NCBI RefSeq assembly: GCF_900114655.1
Contig: NZ_FOTT01000007.1
Coordinates: 40,224 to 104,223 of the forward strand
DNA length: 64,000 nucleotides
Origin: Candidatus Frackibacter sp. WG13
GTDB lineage: Bacteria > Bacillota > Halanaerobiia > Halobacteroidales > Acetohalobiaceae
Direction: 5' to 3'
Position numbers and translations under genes: made by a program. Every line of letters starts with the position of its first letter. Position 1 is the first letter of the stretch. The notes below the pieces were generated by a model. It saw nothing but the letters and a program-made list of their open reading frames with translations, was not told the origin of the DNA and did no database searches. This document shows positions 28,899 through 37,115 of the stretch, one piece after another.

Positions 28899-29723
28899 TT
28901 ACGTAAAATAATGCGAATTCTTAGTAATAAAATTCAATCCTAAATAAGTAAATAAAATAGTTAAAAAACCTAACACTGTAATATAAGCACTCTTCTTCCC
29001 ACGCCAAATATCTGAATAACGATTATGAAGATAGACTGCATAAATCAACCAAACTAAAGTAATCCATATCTGTTTAGAATTCCATTCCCAATATGTTCCC
29101 AAAATCTGTCCTGACCATAAAGCTCCAGTAAGGATACCAATCGTTAATAAGGGAAAACCAAGCATTACTAAACGATAACTTAGTTTATCTAGTTTTCCTA
29201 AAGGAGGTAAACGATAATAAAAGACCGATGTCTTCTTCTCTTTTAGTTGATGTTCTTGTATAAGGTATAATAAGCTTACACAAAATGCTAAGGTAAAGAC
29301 ACCATAACTAATAAAGATAACTGAAGTATGGATGCTAAGCCATATCCCACGCATGCCTACTGGCAAATTATCTACTTTATTAGGCAGGAAGTTAGTATAC
29401 AAAAGTAATAATGAATTAAACGGAAGGATAAATGCCCCTAAGATCTTAATCTTATATAAATATTCTATTAAAATATAGATTACAATTATTGTCCAAGATA
29501 ATAATACTAACGTTTCATATAGATTCTTAATAGGTAAATAGCCAGTTTCTAAGATCATAGCTAACAAACCAAAAGTGTGGATTGCTATCCCTACATATAA
29601 AAAATTAGCAGTCCAATGGTTCTTGCTTTTAGGGTCAGAAAAAAACTCTCGCTTAATATAAAAACCTCCACTAATAGCATAAATTAGCAAACTAATCTTT
29701 ATTAAAATAGGAGACCAAACCAT
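28899..29723 (-). CDS. CcsA/HemX-family cytochrome c assembly membrane protein
   Basis: A 274-residue protein with eight or so membrane segments and the tryptophan-rich motif GTYWEWNSKQIWITLVWLIY, a WWD-type heme-handling site. The same family covers HemX (next to hemA in Firmicutes) and CcsA/ResC. It is 2 bp from hemA, which fits HemX. The CcmH-like neighbour and the need for c-type cytochromes favour a CcsA role. No ResB/Ccs1 partner is in the window. Confidence 0.8.
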   Translation of the reverse strand: MVWSPILIKISLLIYAISGGFYIKREFFSDPKSKNHWTANFLYVGIAIHTFGLLAMILETGYLPIKNLYETLVLLSWTIIVIYILIEYLYKIKILGAFILPFNSLLLLYTNFLPNKVDNLPVGMRGIWLSIHTSVIFISYGVFTLAFCVSLLYLIQEHQLKEKKTSVFYYRLPPLGKLDKLSYRLVMLGFPLLTIGILTGALWSGQILGTYWEWNSKQIWITLVWLIYAVYLHNRYSDIWRGKKSAYITVLGFLTILFTYLGLNFITKNSHYFT

Positions 29724-29725
29724 CG

Positions 29726-31003
29726 TTATTTATCCCCCTTCTTTTCTAAACCAAATAATTTATTGACTGCATTAAGATATAAACTTCGATTTTCAACATT
29801 AGCAAACTCTTTTACTTGAACGGTAGGGTGATGTAACATCTTATTAACAATTTTATAAGTCAATCCTTTAATTACCGATTTATCCTGTTCACTAATATCA
29901 TCTAATTTAGAAAGTGCTCTTTCTAATTCTTCTTGTCTAATCTCTTCCGCTTGCTTTCTTAATGACTTAATAATCGGTACTACAGTTCTAGAGTTTGGCC
30001 ATTCATTAAAAGCTTTAACCTCTTCTTTTATAATTTTATTTACTGAACTAACAGCCTTTTCTCTCTTCTTCAAATTAGCATCTACTACTGACTCCAAGTC
30101 ATCAATATTATACGCATAAACATTATTCAATTCATGAATTTTAGGGTCGATATCTCGTGGTACAGCAATATCAATAAAGAATAAAGGTTTACTTCCTCTA
30201 TCCTTTAAGATTTCCTCCACTCTTTCATAAGTCACTATATAATGTGGCGCCCCTGTAGAACTGATGACTATATCAACCTTATTTAACCATTCATCTACAG
30301 TTCCCCATTTAACAGCTTGACCATCAAATTCTTGAGCCAGATCAACCGCCTTAGAAAAAGTACGATTAGCTACAAATACTTCTTTAACTCCATGGTCAAC
30401 TAAACTCTTTAAAGTCAACTGGCTCATCTCTCCAGCCCCTAGTACTAAAACCTTTTCTTTTTCTAAACTTCCAAAGATCTTATTAGCCAATTCCACTGCT
30501 GCATAACTGACTGAAGCAGCATTATCATTAATGGAAGTCTCACTACGAGCTCTTTTCCCCACTCTTAATGCTTCAGTAAATAAATGATGAAATACTGTGC
30601 TAATAGTTTCCTTTTCTTGTGCCAGGCCAAATGCCTCTTTAACTTGTCCTAGAATCTGTGCCTCACCTAAAACCATCGAATCTAGACCAGAAGCAACTTG
30701 ATAAAGATGAGTAACTGCTTCTAAATTATAATAAGTATATAAGTAATCTTCCAGCTCTCCTTCAGTTAAAGAAGAAAATTCACTTAAAAGCCTTAATATA
30801 AAACTCCTACCTTTACCTTTTTTTTGAGTTACTATATAGACTTCTGTTCGATTACAAGTAGCTAAAACTATTCCTTCTTTTATAAAGTCTGTTTTATTAA
30901 TCATTTTCATAGCTTCTTCTTTTTCTTTAGATGTAAAAGATATCTGTTCCCGAATTTCCACCGGGGCCGTTTTATGGTTTAAACCCATAGTTATAATAGT
31001 CAC
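29726..31003 (-). CDS. hemA: Glutamyl-tRNA reductase
   Basis: The first committed step of C5-pathway tetrapyrrole synthesis. The catalytic cysteine is in LATCNRTEVY, the NADP site is VLGAGEMSQLTLKSL, and GLDSMVLGEAQILGQVK is diagnostic. At 425 residues it is complete. It begins the heme gene run of at least 11 genes. Confidence 0.97.
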   Translation of the reverse strand: MTIITMGLNHKTAPVEIREQISFTSKEKEEAMKMINKTDFIKEGIVLATCNRTEVYIVTQKKGKGRSFILRLLSEFSSLTEGELEDYLYTYYNLEAVTHLYQVASGLDSMVLGEAQILGQVKEAFGLAQEKETISTVFHHLFTEALRVGKRARSETSINDNAASVSYAAVELANKIFGSLEKEKVLVLGAGEMSQLTLKSLVDHGVKEVFVANRTFSKAVDLAQEFDGQAVKWGTVDEWLNKVDIVISSTGAPHYIVTYERVEEILKDRGSKPLFFIDIAVPRDIDPKIHELNNVYAYNIDDLESVVDANLKKREKAVSSVNKIIKEEVKAFNEWPNSRTVVPIIKSLRKQAEEIRQEELERALSKLDDISEQDKSVIKGLTYKIVNKMLHHPTVQVKEFANVENRSLYLNAVNKLFGLEKKGDK

Positions 31004-31166
31004 AATTATGGCCTCCTTAGTAGGATATTAATTAGTGAAAGGATTGCTAGATTTAATTATCCTTAATAAGATAAGACTAGCAACCCCTCACTATAAGTAT
31101 TATATAATCATAATAGATATTAATCAAGCTTTAATTAATAAAAATTAACATTTTTTTCCATTTAGG

Positions 31167-31688
31167 TTAGCCATGACATTGAGCACATTTGTTAATATCT
31201 TTAACATCATGACATTTTGCACAAGTATTCATATCAGGCTTTGTTGCTTTTAAACTTTCTGCATGTACTACATCAGCATGACAAGTAGTACATTCTAACC
31301 CCTTCTCCATATGACTCTGATGCGGAATCTTAATAGATCCTACCTTTGAAACTTTATTAACATCTTCATGACACTTGATACATCTTTCACTAGGTACATG
31401 AGCTTCAATCTTTTTAGGTACATTATTGGTTACTACCTGATATAACTGCTTTGTACCAGCTAACTTAACTTTAACTAATCCTATTAGTCCTTCATCAGCG
31501 TGACATTCTAAACAATTTTCATCTTTGTGTGTAGTAGTTTTCCAGCTTTGATAAGCATCCTCCATTACGTGACAGGATCTACAGAACTCAGGTCTTTCTG
31601 TATACTTAATAGCCCCTGCACTAAATACAATTAAAAGAACTAAAACTCCAACAATTACTTTCCAGTTTAAATAATCTTTAATAGCCAT
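31167..31688 (-). CDS. Hexaheme NapC/NrfH-like membrane-anchored cytochrome c
   Basis: A 173-residue protein with an N-terminal membrane anchor (about 8-27) and six CxxCH motifs (CRSCH, CLECH, CIKCH, CTTCH, CAKCH, CAQCH). The first is followed by VM, as in the Met-ligated first heme of NrfH/NapC quinol dehydrogenases. It could pass electrons from menaquinol to NapAB or another periplasmic reductase. It lies between hemA and the polyprenyl synthase gene, not in the nap operon. Confidence 0.85.
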   Translation of the reverse strand: MAIKDYLNWKVIVGVLVLLIVFSAGAIKYTERPEFCRSCHVMEDAYQSWKTTTHKDENCLECHADEGLIGLVKVKLAGTKQLYQVVTNNVPKKIEAHVPSERCIKCHEDVNKVSKVGSIKIPHQSHMEKGLECTTCHADVVHAESLKATKPDMNTCAKCHDVKDINKCAQCHG

Positions 31689-31749
31689 TATTATTAACTC
31701 CCTTCTCTTAAGTTCCCACTTTTAGGTTATTATCTTTAGAATATTCTAC

Positions 31750-32775
31750 TTAGATTGTTACTCCAGTCTCTAAGGTTTTAATACCTTTATAAGAATTTAT
31801 TACAGTATGAGCAATTAACTGTAACGTGCTCTTAGCTGGTGAATCAGAAAAGAACCTTAATGAATCTAAAGCTTGATTAATATAGTCTTGACTAACCTTA
31901 ATAGAGTATTCGATTGCTCCTGAAGATCTTAATACTTTTAAAGCTCTTTCTATCTCTTCATCTGAATTCTCATGTTTTACAATTACTTCTTCTAAAAATT
32001 CTTTTTCAGCTGACTCCTGCAAACCATAAATTACTGGTAGAGTTAAAGTCCCTTGTCTTAAATCATCTCCTGGTTCCTTACCTAAGTCACATTTCTCTGC
32101 CACCACATCATTTAAATCATTAATGATTTGGAAAGCAATTCCTAATTTTTTACCATAGTTCTCAATGGCATCTACTCTTTTGTCAGAGAGTTCACAAACT
32201 ATACCACCTAACTTACAACTAGCTGCAATTAAAAGAGCTGTCTTCTTTGTAATCTTGTCTATATAATCTTCCATTGTTTGGTCTAAGTCATGGTTAGTAA
32301 CAGCTTGTTTAACCTCACCCTCACAGATTAGTCCCACAATATCTAACATATAATCTAATAAATCATTGTCTCCTAGTTCATTAAGTAATCTTAAAGCCTG
32401 AGTATATAATAGATCTCCACTCAAAACTGCTACCTTATTTCCCCAGTCTCTATTGACTGTATTCTCTCCACGACGATGAATAGAATTATCAATTACATCA
32501 TCATGAATTAAGGTTGACATATGTAGCAGCTCAATCGATGCACCTCCTGATATTAAATTATTGCTGACATCAGTATCTAATTCATTGTTTAATTTACCAG
32601 TTAATAATACTAGTAATGGTCTTAATCTTTTTCCACCAGCTTTTAACAATCTATTAGATATCCTATATAATAAATTAAACTTTGTTTCGGTAATCTCCTG
32701 TAATTTTCCTTCAATTTTTTCTAATTCTCCATTAATTGATGGTATTGTCTCTAATTTAATCATTATCTCACCCAC
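31750..32775 (-). CDS. Polyprenyl (heptaprenyl-type) diphosphate synthase
   Basis: A trans-isoprenyl diphosphate synthase that builds the quinone side chain. The first Asp-rich motif is HDDVIDNSIHRRG, and the second is degenerate (NDLNDV). The FARM region GGKRLRPLLVLL is present. At 341 residues it has the size of HepT/IspB. The neighbouring menG/ubiE gene supports menaquinone synthesis. The ATG at the second Met (MIKLETIPS) may be the true start. Confidence 0.9.
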   Translation of the reverse strand: MGEIMIKLETIPSINGELEKIEGKLQEITETKFNLLYRISNRLLKAGGKRLRPLLVLLTGKLNNELDTDVSNNLISGGASIELLHMSTLIHDDVIDNSIHRRGENTVNRDWGNKVAVLSGDLLYTQALRLLNELGDNDLLDYMLDIVGLICEGEVKQAVTNHDLDQTMEDYIDKITKKTALLIAASCKLGGIVCELSDKRVDAIENYGKKLGIAFQIINDLNDVVAEKCDLGKEPGDDLRQGTLTLPVIYGLQESAEKEFLEEVIVKHENSDEEIERALKVLRSSGAIEYSIKVSQDYINQALDSLRFFSDSPAKSTLQLIAHTVINSYKGIKTLETGVTI

Positions 32776-32814
32776 TCTATATTAAATAAAATTAAAGCCT
32801 AAATTTACAAATTA

Positions 32815-33549
32815 CTAGTGGGGCTTCTCGCCAATATGAACAGCAACGATTCCACCAGTTAGTTCATGATATCTTACATTAACTAATCCTGCATCCTTAT
32901 AAATCTCTGCTAACTTATCCTGATTTGGAAAAGTCTTTAGTGATTCAGGCAAATAATCGTAAGGACCTCGTTTGCCATATACTAATCGACCTAAAAATGG
33001 TATAAAATGATTTAAATACAAATAATATATTGATTTAAATAATTTAGATTTTGGTTTACCTAAATCTAAAGATATAACTTTACCTCCAGGTTTTGTTACT
33101 CTTGCCATTTCCCTTAAAACAGTCGGAATATCATCTACATTACGTAAAACCCAAGCACTTGTTACCACATCAAATTGATTATCAGCAAATGGAATGTCCA
33201 TGGCATTTCCTACTTTAAATTCCAATAAATCAAAATGCTTCTCTTCCTTTAGATCTACTTGTGCTTTTTTTAGCATATTTTCACTAAAATCCATACTCAC
33301 TACTGAACCTTCCGTATCCATTGACTTAGCTAATTCTAAACTTAATCTTCCTGTCCCAGCTCCTGCATCTAATACTCTATTACCTGGACTTAAGTCTGCT
33401 TGTCTAACAATAAACCTTCGCCAATATTTATCAAGCCCAAATGACATCAATTTATTTAGCAGATCATATTTTGGGGCAATAGCCTGGAACATCTTGTAAA
33501 CATATTTTTCTTTGTTTTCTTTATCATAGCTCATTATTTTACACCCCAA
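32815..33549 (-). CDS. menG: Demethylmenaquinone methyltransferase (MenG/UbiE)
   Basis: A class I SAM methyltransferase carrying the last step of menaquinone synthesis. Motif I is VLDAGAGTGRLSLELA, the UbiE signature YDLLNKLMSFGLDKYWRR lies at the N-terminus, and RVTKPGGKVISLDLGKP follows. At 244 residues it is complete. It implies a quinone pool for anaerobic respiration, although other men genes are outside the window. Confidence 0.93.
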   Translation of the reverse strand: MGCKIMSYDKENKEKYVYKMFQAIAPKYDLLNKLMSFGLDKYWRRFIVRQADLSPGNRVLDAGAGTGRLSLELAKSMDTEGSVVSMDFSENMLKKAQVDLKEEKHFDLLEFKVGNAMDIPFADNQFDVVTSAWVLRNVDDIPTVLREMARVTKPGGKVISLDLGKPKSKLFKSIYYLYLNHFIPFLGRLVYGKRGPYDYLPESLKTFPNQDKLAEIYKDAGLVNVRYHELTGGIVAVHIGEKPH

Positions 33550-33591
33550 TTATATTATCCCAAATTAACTACTATTTATCAAGTCTAATTA

Positions 33592-33667
33592 GTATTTTGC
33601 ATAATTAATTGCTGACACTCAAAAATTTCATGTTAATTATACTTGAAATTCAATTATAAAATTTGCT
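33592..33667. repeat. Dispersed palindromic repeat, copy near 33.6 kb
   Basis: The head TTGCATAATTAATTGCTGAC matches the copies at 17863 and 28807. It is followed by TTAATTATACTTGAAATT and a short hairpin. It lies in the 239-bp gap between menG and the flx operon terminator. Confidence 0.5.
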
Positions 33668-33703
33668 TAATTATTTATCCTATCCCTGTAATTAGTAACC
33701 AAA

Positions 33704-33764
33704 TTAATACCCAACATTTATATTAGATTTAACTTTTAAATAATTTGCTAATGTTGGGTATTAA
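33704..33764 (-). terminator. Hairpin terminator after the hdr-flx operon
   Basis: Perfect 15-bp arms TTAATACCCAACATT / AATGTTGGGTATTAA are separated by 31 bp, located 25 bp after the flxA stop. The large loop and lack of a strong T-run leave some doubt. Confidence 0.6.
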
Positions 33765-33788
33765 TTGACTACTAGCCTCTAACCATAA

Positions 33789-34634
33789 TTAAAGTTCTTT
33801 ATCAATCGGTAATTCTTTTATCTCTGTTAAGTCAAATACCGGCCCATCAAGACAGATATACTTATTACCTATATTGCAACGACCACACTTACCAATACCA
33901 CACTTCATATTTAACTCTAAAGTGGTTATGATCTGTTCATCTTCAAAGCCCATATCCTGTAGAGCTTCTAGGACAAACTTAATCATAATTGGTGGCCCAC
34001 AGGTAACTGTGATTCTTCCTTCTGGGTCTGGGTCTACATCCTTCAAATAATCAGGAACATAACCTGTTCTACCATCCCAATTATCATCTTCATCAGTACC
34101 ATCAACAGTTAGGTAGAGATCTACATCATCTATACTTGGCCATGTTTCAAAGAGTTCCTCCTTAAAACAAAGATGTTTTGGAGACCGAGCCCCATAGATA
34201 ATATCTACATGTCCATAATCTTCTCGATTATCAAAGACAAAGTTGATTAATGAACGTAAAGGCGCTAAGCCTATTCCCCCAGCAATGAAGACTAAATCCT
34301 TACCTTGCATCTTCTGATAAGGAAAGCTACTGCCAAGTGGTCCACGAAGGGCTATCTTATCTCCTTCCTCTAGTTCATGAATAACATCTGTTAATTTACC
34401 TACTGCTGCAATACTGAATTCTAGATACTCACTCCTAGTCCGCGGAGAAGTAATAGAAATCATTGCTTCTCCCACACCCATAATCGAAAGTTGAGCACAC
34501 TGCCCAGGTTCTTGATTAAAGTCCTTCATCATTTCTTCATCATCTAATACAACTTTGAATGTCTTAATACCTACAGATTCATCTCTAACCTCCGTAATTG
34601 TCGCTGGATACGGTCGTAATGGATTCTTACTCAT
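33789..34634 (-). CDS. flxA: FlxA-like FAD/NAD(P)-binding oxidoreductase subunit
   Basis: This 281-residue protein has a ferredoxin-reductase fold: an FAD-binding beta barrel (about 10-100), an NAD-binding domain (VFIAGGIGLAPLRSL), and a C-terminal 2Fe-2S loop CGIGKCGRCNIGNKYIC. It is related to sulfhydrogenase gamma, AsrB and PyrK. In FlxABCD-HdrABC it oxidises NADH and feeds the bifurcating HdrA flavin. It is the last gene of the operon. Confidence 0.88.
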   Translation of the reverse strand: MSKNPLRPYPATITEVRDESVGIKTFKVVLDDEEMMKDFNQEPGQCAQLSIMGVGEAMISITSPRTRSEYLEFSIAAVGKLTDVIHELEEGDKIALRGPLGSSFPYQKMQGKDLVFIAGGIGLAPLRSLINFVFDNREDYGHVDIIYGARSPKHLCFKEELFETWPSIDDVDLYLTVDGTDEDDNWDGRTGYVPDYLKDVDPDPEGRITVTCGPPIMIKFVLEALQDMGFEDEQIITTLELNMKCGIGKCGRCNIGNKYICLDGPVFDLTEIKELPIDKEL

Positions 34635-34637
34635 ATG

Positions 34638-35678
34638 CTATGCCAACTCCTTTACATCGGAAATGACGCGAGTAATATCCAAATTGACTGGACATTTCTC
34701 TAAACAACGTCCACACCCTACACATCCTGTGTCTCCATAACGTTCATCAAAGAAACGTAATTTATGCATAAAACGTTGTCTTACTCTTTCTCTTCTGGTT
34801 GGACGTGGATTATGGTCACCAGCTGCTTCTGTAAAATCATTAAACATACAAGAGTCCCAACAACGATATCTAATCCCCGCATTACCACGGCTATAATCTC
34901 TAATATCATAACAGTGACATGTAGGGCATATATAAGTACAGACAGCACAACCTAAACATTTTAGTGATAATTCTTGCCAATAATCGCTGAGATATACATC
35001 TTCTTTCTGCATTATTGCTTCTATATCATCAACATCTACTGTCAATTTCATATTACTTACTATCTCTTCAGTCCTAGTCTCTTTATCTTCTTCAGAGTAC
35101 TTATCACTAAAGTATGAACTATTATCAGAAACTAATTTTTCTCCTTTATCAGTTAATACTTCTACTAAATAGTCTCCATCCATTTCAGTTAACATTATAT
35201 CTGCATTACAGGTTGCTGTTGGTGAAAGTCCATCTAGACTATTACAGAAACAGTAAGCTCCTGGCTCACTACAAGAGAGTCCGATAATAGTTGTTCTATC
35301 ACGTTTTTCCTTATAAAAGGAATCGCTAAATTCTCCATCTTCATCGAAGACTAAATCCAATAATTCAACACTCTTTAAGTCACATGGTCTTGCTCCAAAA
35401 AGAATATATTCGCCATCAGTTGCTGGTAAGTCGTTAATTTCTAATTCAGTAATTTTATTTTTAAATTCAAATAGTTCTTCGGTTTGAGAAAAGAACCAAT
35501 CTTTAACTGGAGTTATAGTATTTTGATAATCTAAGACTACTTGATCAGCTGATTCCACATTTTTAAATAAGAGTATATCCTCTTCTGCTTCTACGGGAGC
35601 AATTAATGTTTGCTTAAACAGCAACGAGTTTAAAAGTTCACTCAACTTATTCTTATCAATTGCTTTCGTACTCATCAA
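34638..35678 (-). CDS. flxB: FlxB-like 4Fe-4S dicluster protein (sulfhydrogenase beta/AsrA-like)
   Basis: A 346-residue protein whose N-terminal domain carries FGARPCDLKSVELLD, and whose C-terminal half has two clusters (CLGCAVCTYICPTCHC and CVGCGRCLEKCP). It forms the electron wire between FlxA and the rest of the Hdr-Flx complex. It lies 3 bp before flxA. Confidence 0.87.
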   Translation of the reverse strand: MMSTKAIDKNKLSELLNSLLFKQTLIAPVEAEEDILLFKNVESADQVVLDYQNTITPVKDWFFSQTEELFEFKNKITELEINDLPATDGEYILFGARPCDLKSVELLDLVFDEDGEFSDSFYKEKRDRTTIIGLSCSEPGAYCFCNSLDGLSPTATCNADIMLTEMDGDYLVEVLTDKGEKLVSDNSSYFSDKYSEEDKETRTEEIVSNMKLTVDVDDIEAIMQKEDVYLSDYWQELSLKCLGCAVCTYICPTCHCYDIRDYSRGNAGIRYRCWDSCMFNDFTEAAGDHNPRPTRRERVRQRFMHKLRFFDERYGDTGCVGCGRCLEKCPVNLDITRVISDVKELA

Positions 35679-35703
35679 TAAACCTCCCTTAATTATTTAA
35701 TTC

Positions 35704-36675
35704 TTACATAAATTCCTCCGGGTCTTCTGTTAAGAATGTACCTAAAGGAGGCGGATTATCTATATCATCTTCGCTAGTAGCAATCTCGCCAATTCCAAAT
35801 AAATTATCCATATCTAAACTAATCTTACGATTTAGCTTCTGTACCGGAATACCAACAGGACAGACCCGTTCACATTCTCCACAGTCTACACATCTTCCTG
35901 CTACATGGAAGGCTCTTGTGATATGGAATGCTTCATTATCAGAAAGAGTCTTTCCTTTAGCTAACCAAGTTGAACGCTCATCTCTATCAAATAAACAGTC
36001 GCGACAAGTACAGGCAGAACAAGCATTTCGACAGGCATAACATCTGAGACACCTTTCAAAATGTGCTTCCCAAAATTCGTTCTTCTCTGCTACTGATTTA
36101 TTTGCTAAAGACGCCACTTCATCATCCTTATTCTTGTTCTTCGGTAGCTCACTCACCTCATTACCAATAACTTCATCTGCTATGACTGGATTAGGGAAAC
36201 GACAATCTAAGCATTTATCATATAATGCTTCTTCTCGAGAGAGCTCCTCTGTACTACCTTCAGTTTTGACATTAACTCCATTATTTGTCACTTCTACTTC
36301 AATAATTGTAGTAATATCTACCTTATCCTTAATCTTATCAAGGTCAACATTACCATTACAAGGAATGCCTAATACTATTACTTCGTCACGGTCGAGTTGA
36401 TTATCCTGCAATAATCTAATTACCGTTCTAGAATCACATCCTTTAACAAAGACCGCTAGCTTATCTTCAAAATGGCCTTTGGATAATAACTTAGGCAAAC
36501 TATTAACACAGAACGGATTCCAAATCAATCTTTCAGCTTTTTCTAAAGTATCTGCGAATAAAGGTGTTGTCCGAGAAGGGTATGTTCCTTCTTCGTAACC
36601 AACAACTAATTCTACATCGCCATCTTCTAACAATTCTTTAGCTTTATTACGCACTAATTCCGTCTCTTTACTCAT
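35704..36675 (-). CDS. flxC: FlxC-like iron-sulfur protein
   Basis: A 323-residue protein with an N-terminal F420-hydrogenase-beta-like portion (FVKGCDSRTVIRLLQ). Cysteine clusters follow: CLDCRFP, CLRCYACRNACSACTCRDC and CVDCGECERVCP. The ATG overlaps the flxD stop codon (ATGA), so the two are translationally coupled. It is part of the cytoplasmic NADH-to-Hdr electron relay. Confidence 0.85.
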   Translation of the reverse strand: MSKETELVRNKAKELLEDGDVELVVGYEEGTYPSRTTPLFADTLEKAERLIWNPFCVNSLPKLLSKGHFEDKLAVFVKGCDSRTVIRLLQDNQLDRDEVIVLGIPCNGNVDLDKIKDKVDITTIIEVEVTNNGVNVKTEGSTEELSREEALYDKCLDCRFPNPVIADEVIGNEVSELPKNKNKDDEVASLANKSVAEKNEFWEAHFERCLRCYACRNACSACTCRDCLFDRDERSTWLAKGKTLSDNEAFHITRAFHVAGRCVDCGECERVCPVGIPVQKLNRKISLDMDNLFGIGEIATSEDDIDNPPPLGTFLTEDPEEFM

Positions 36676-37115
36676 TGCGCATCCCTCATTTTCTTATTCG
36701 GTCCTAACTTTTTGATATTTTCAGTAATTTCAGTTGCGGTATCAGCAAATTTCTGACCTTCAGAACCTGAAATCCACTTTACATATAATCGTTCTGGTTC
36801 GAAACCAACATACTCTAAAAGACGCTTCATAATTAAATATCGTCTTCTAGCAAAATAGTTACCACTAGAATAGTGGCAGTCACCAGGGTGTCAGCCAGCC
36901 ACTAATACTGCATCGGCACCTTTTTGAAAGGCCTTAAGCACAAACTGTGGATTTACTCGTCCAGAACAAGGAACCCGAATAATTCTTATATTAGTAGGGT
37001 ATTCTAATCTACTGGTACCAGCTAAGTCTGCACCAGAATAACTACACCAATTACAACAAAAAGCAACAACTGTAGGTTCCCAGTTACTCTGATCAGGCTT
37101 TGGATTTATAGACAT
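36672..37115 (-). CDS. flxD: FlxD/MvhD-like iron-sulfur selenoprotein (TGA read as selenocysteine)
   Basis: MvhD-type proteins connect an electron donor to HdrA through a 2Fe-2S cluster. The frame runs from 37115 to a TGA at 36891-36893 (residue 75) and continues open to a TGA at 36672-36674, giving 147 residues. The TGA sits in [23 protein letters not shown], exactly where homologues have Cys or Sec in GCHxGDCHY. N-terminal cysteines are CCNWC and PCSGR. A hairpin follows the TGA, and the true stop overlaps the flxC start. Conventional gene callers would truncate it. Confidence 0.93.
36860..36878 (-). promoter_or_regulatory. Bacterial SECIS-like hairpin in flxD
   Basis: The stem TGCCACT / AGTGGTA closes a 5-base loop ATTCT. 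The loop starts 20 bases after the last base of the TGA. This is the same distance as in the second selenoprotein of this window (54920-54936), which supports SelB-directed decoding. Confidence 0.7.
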
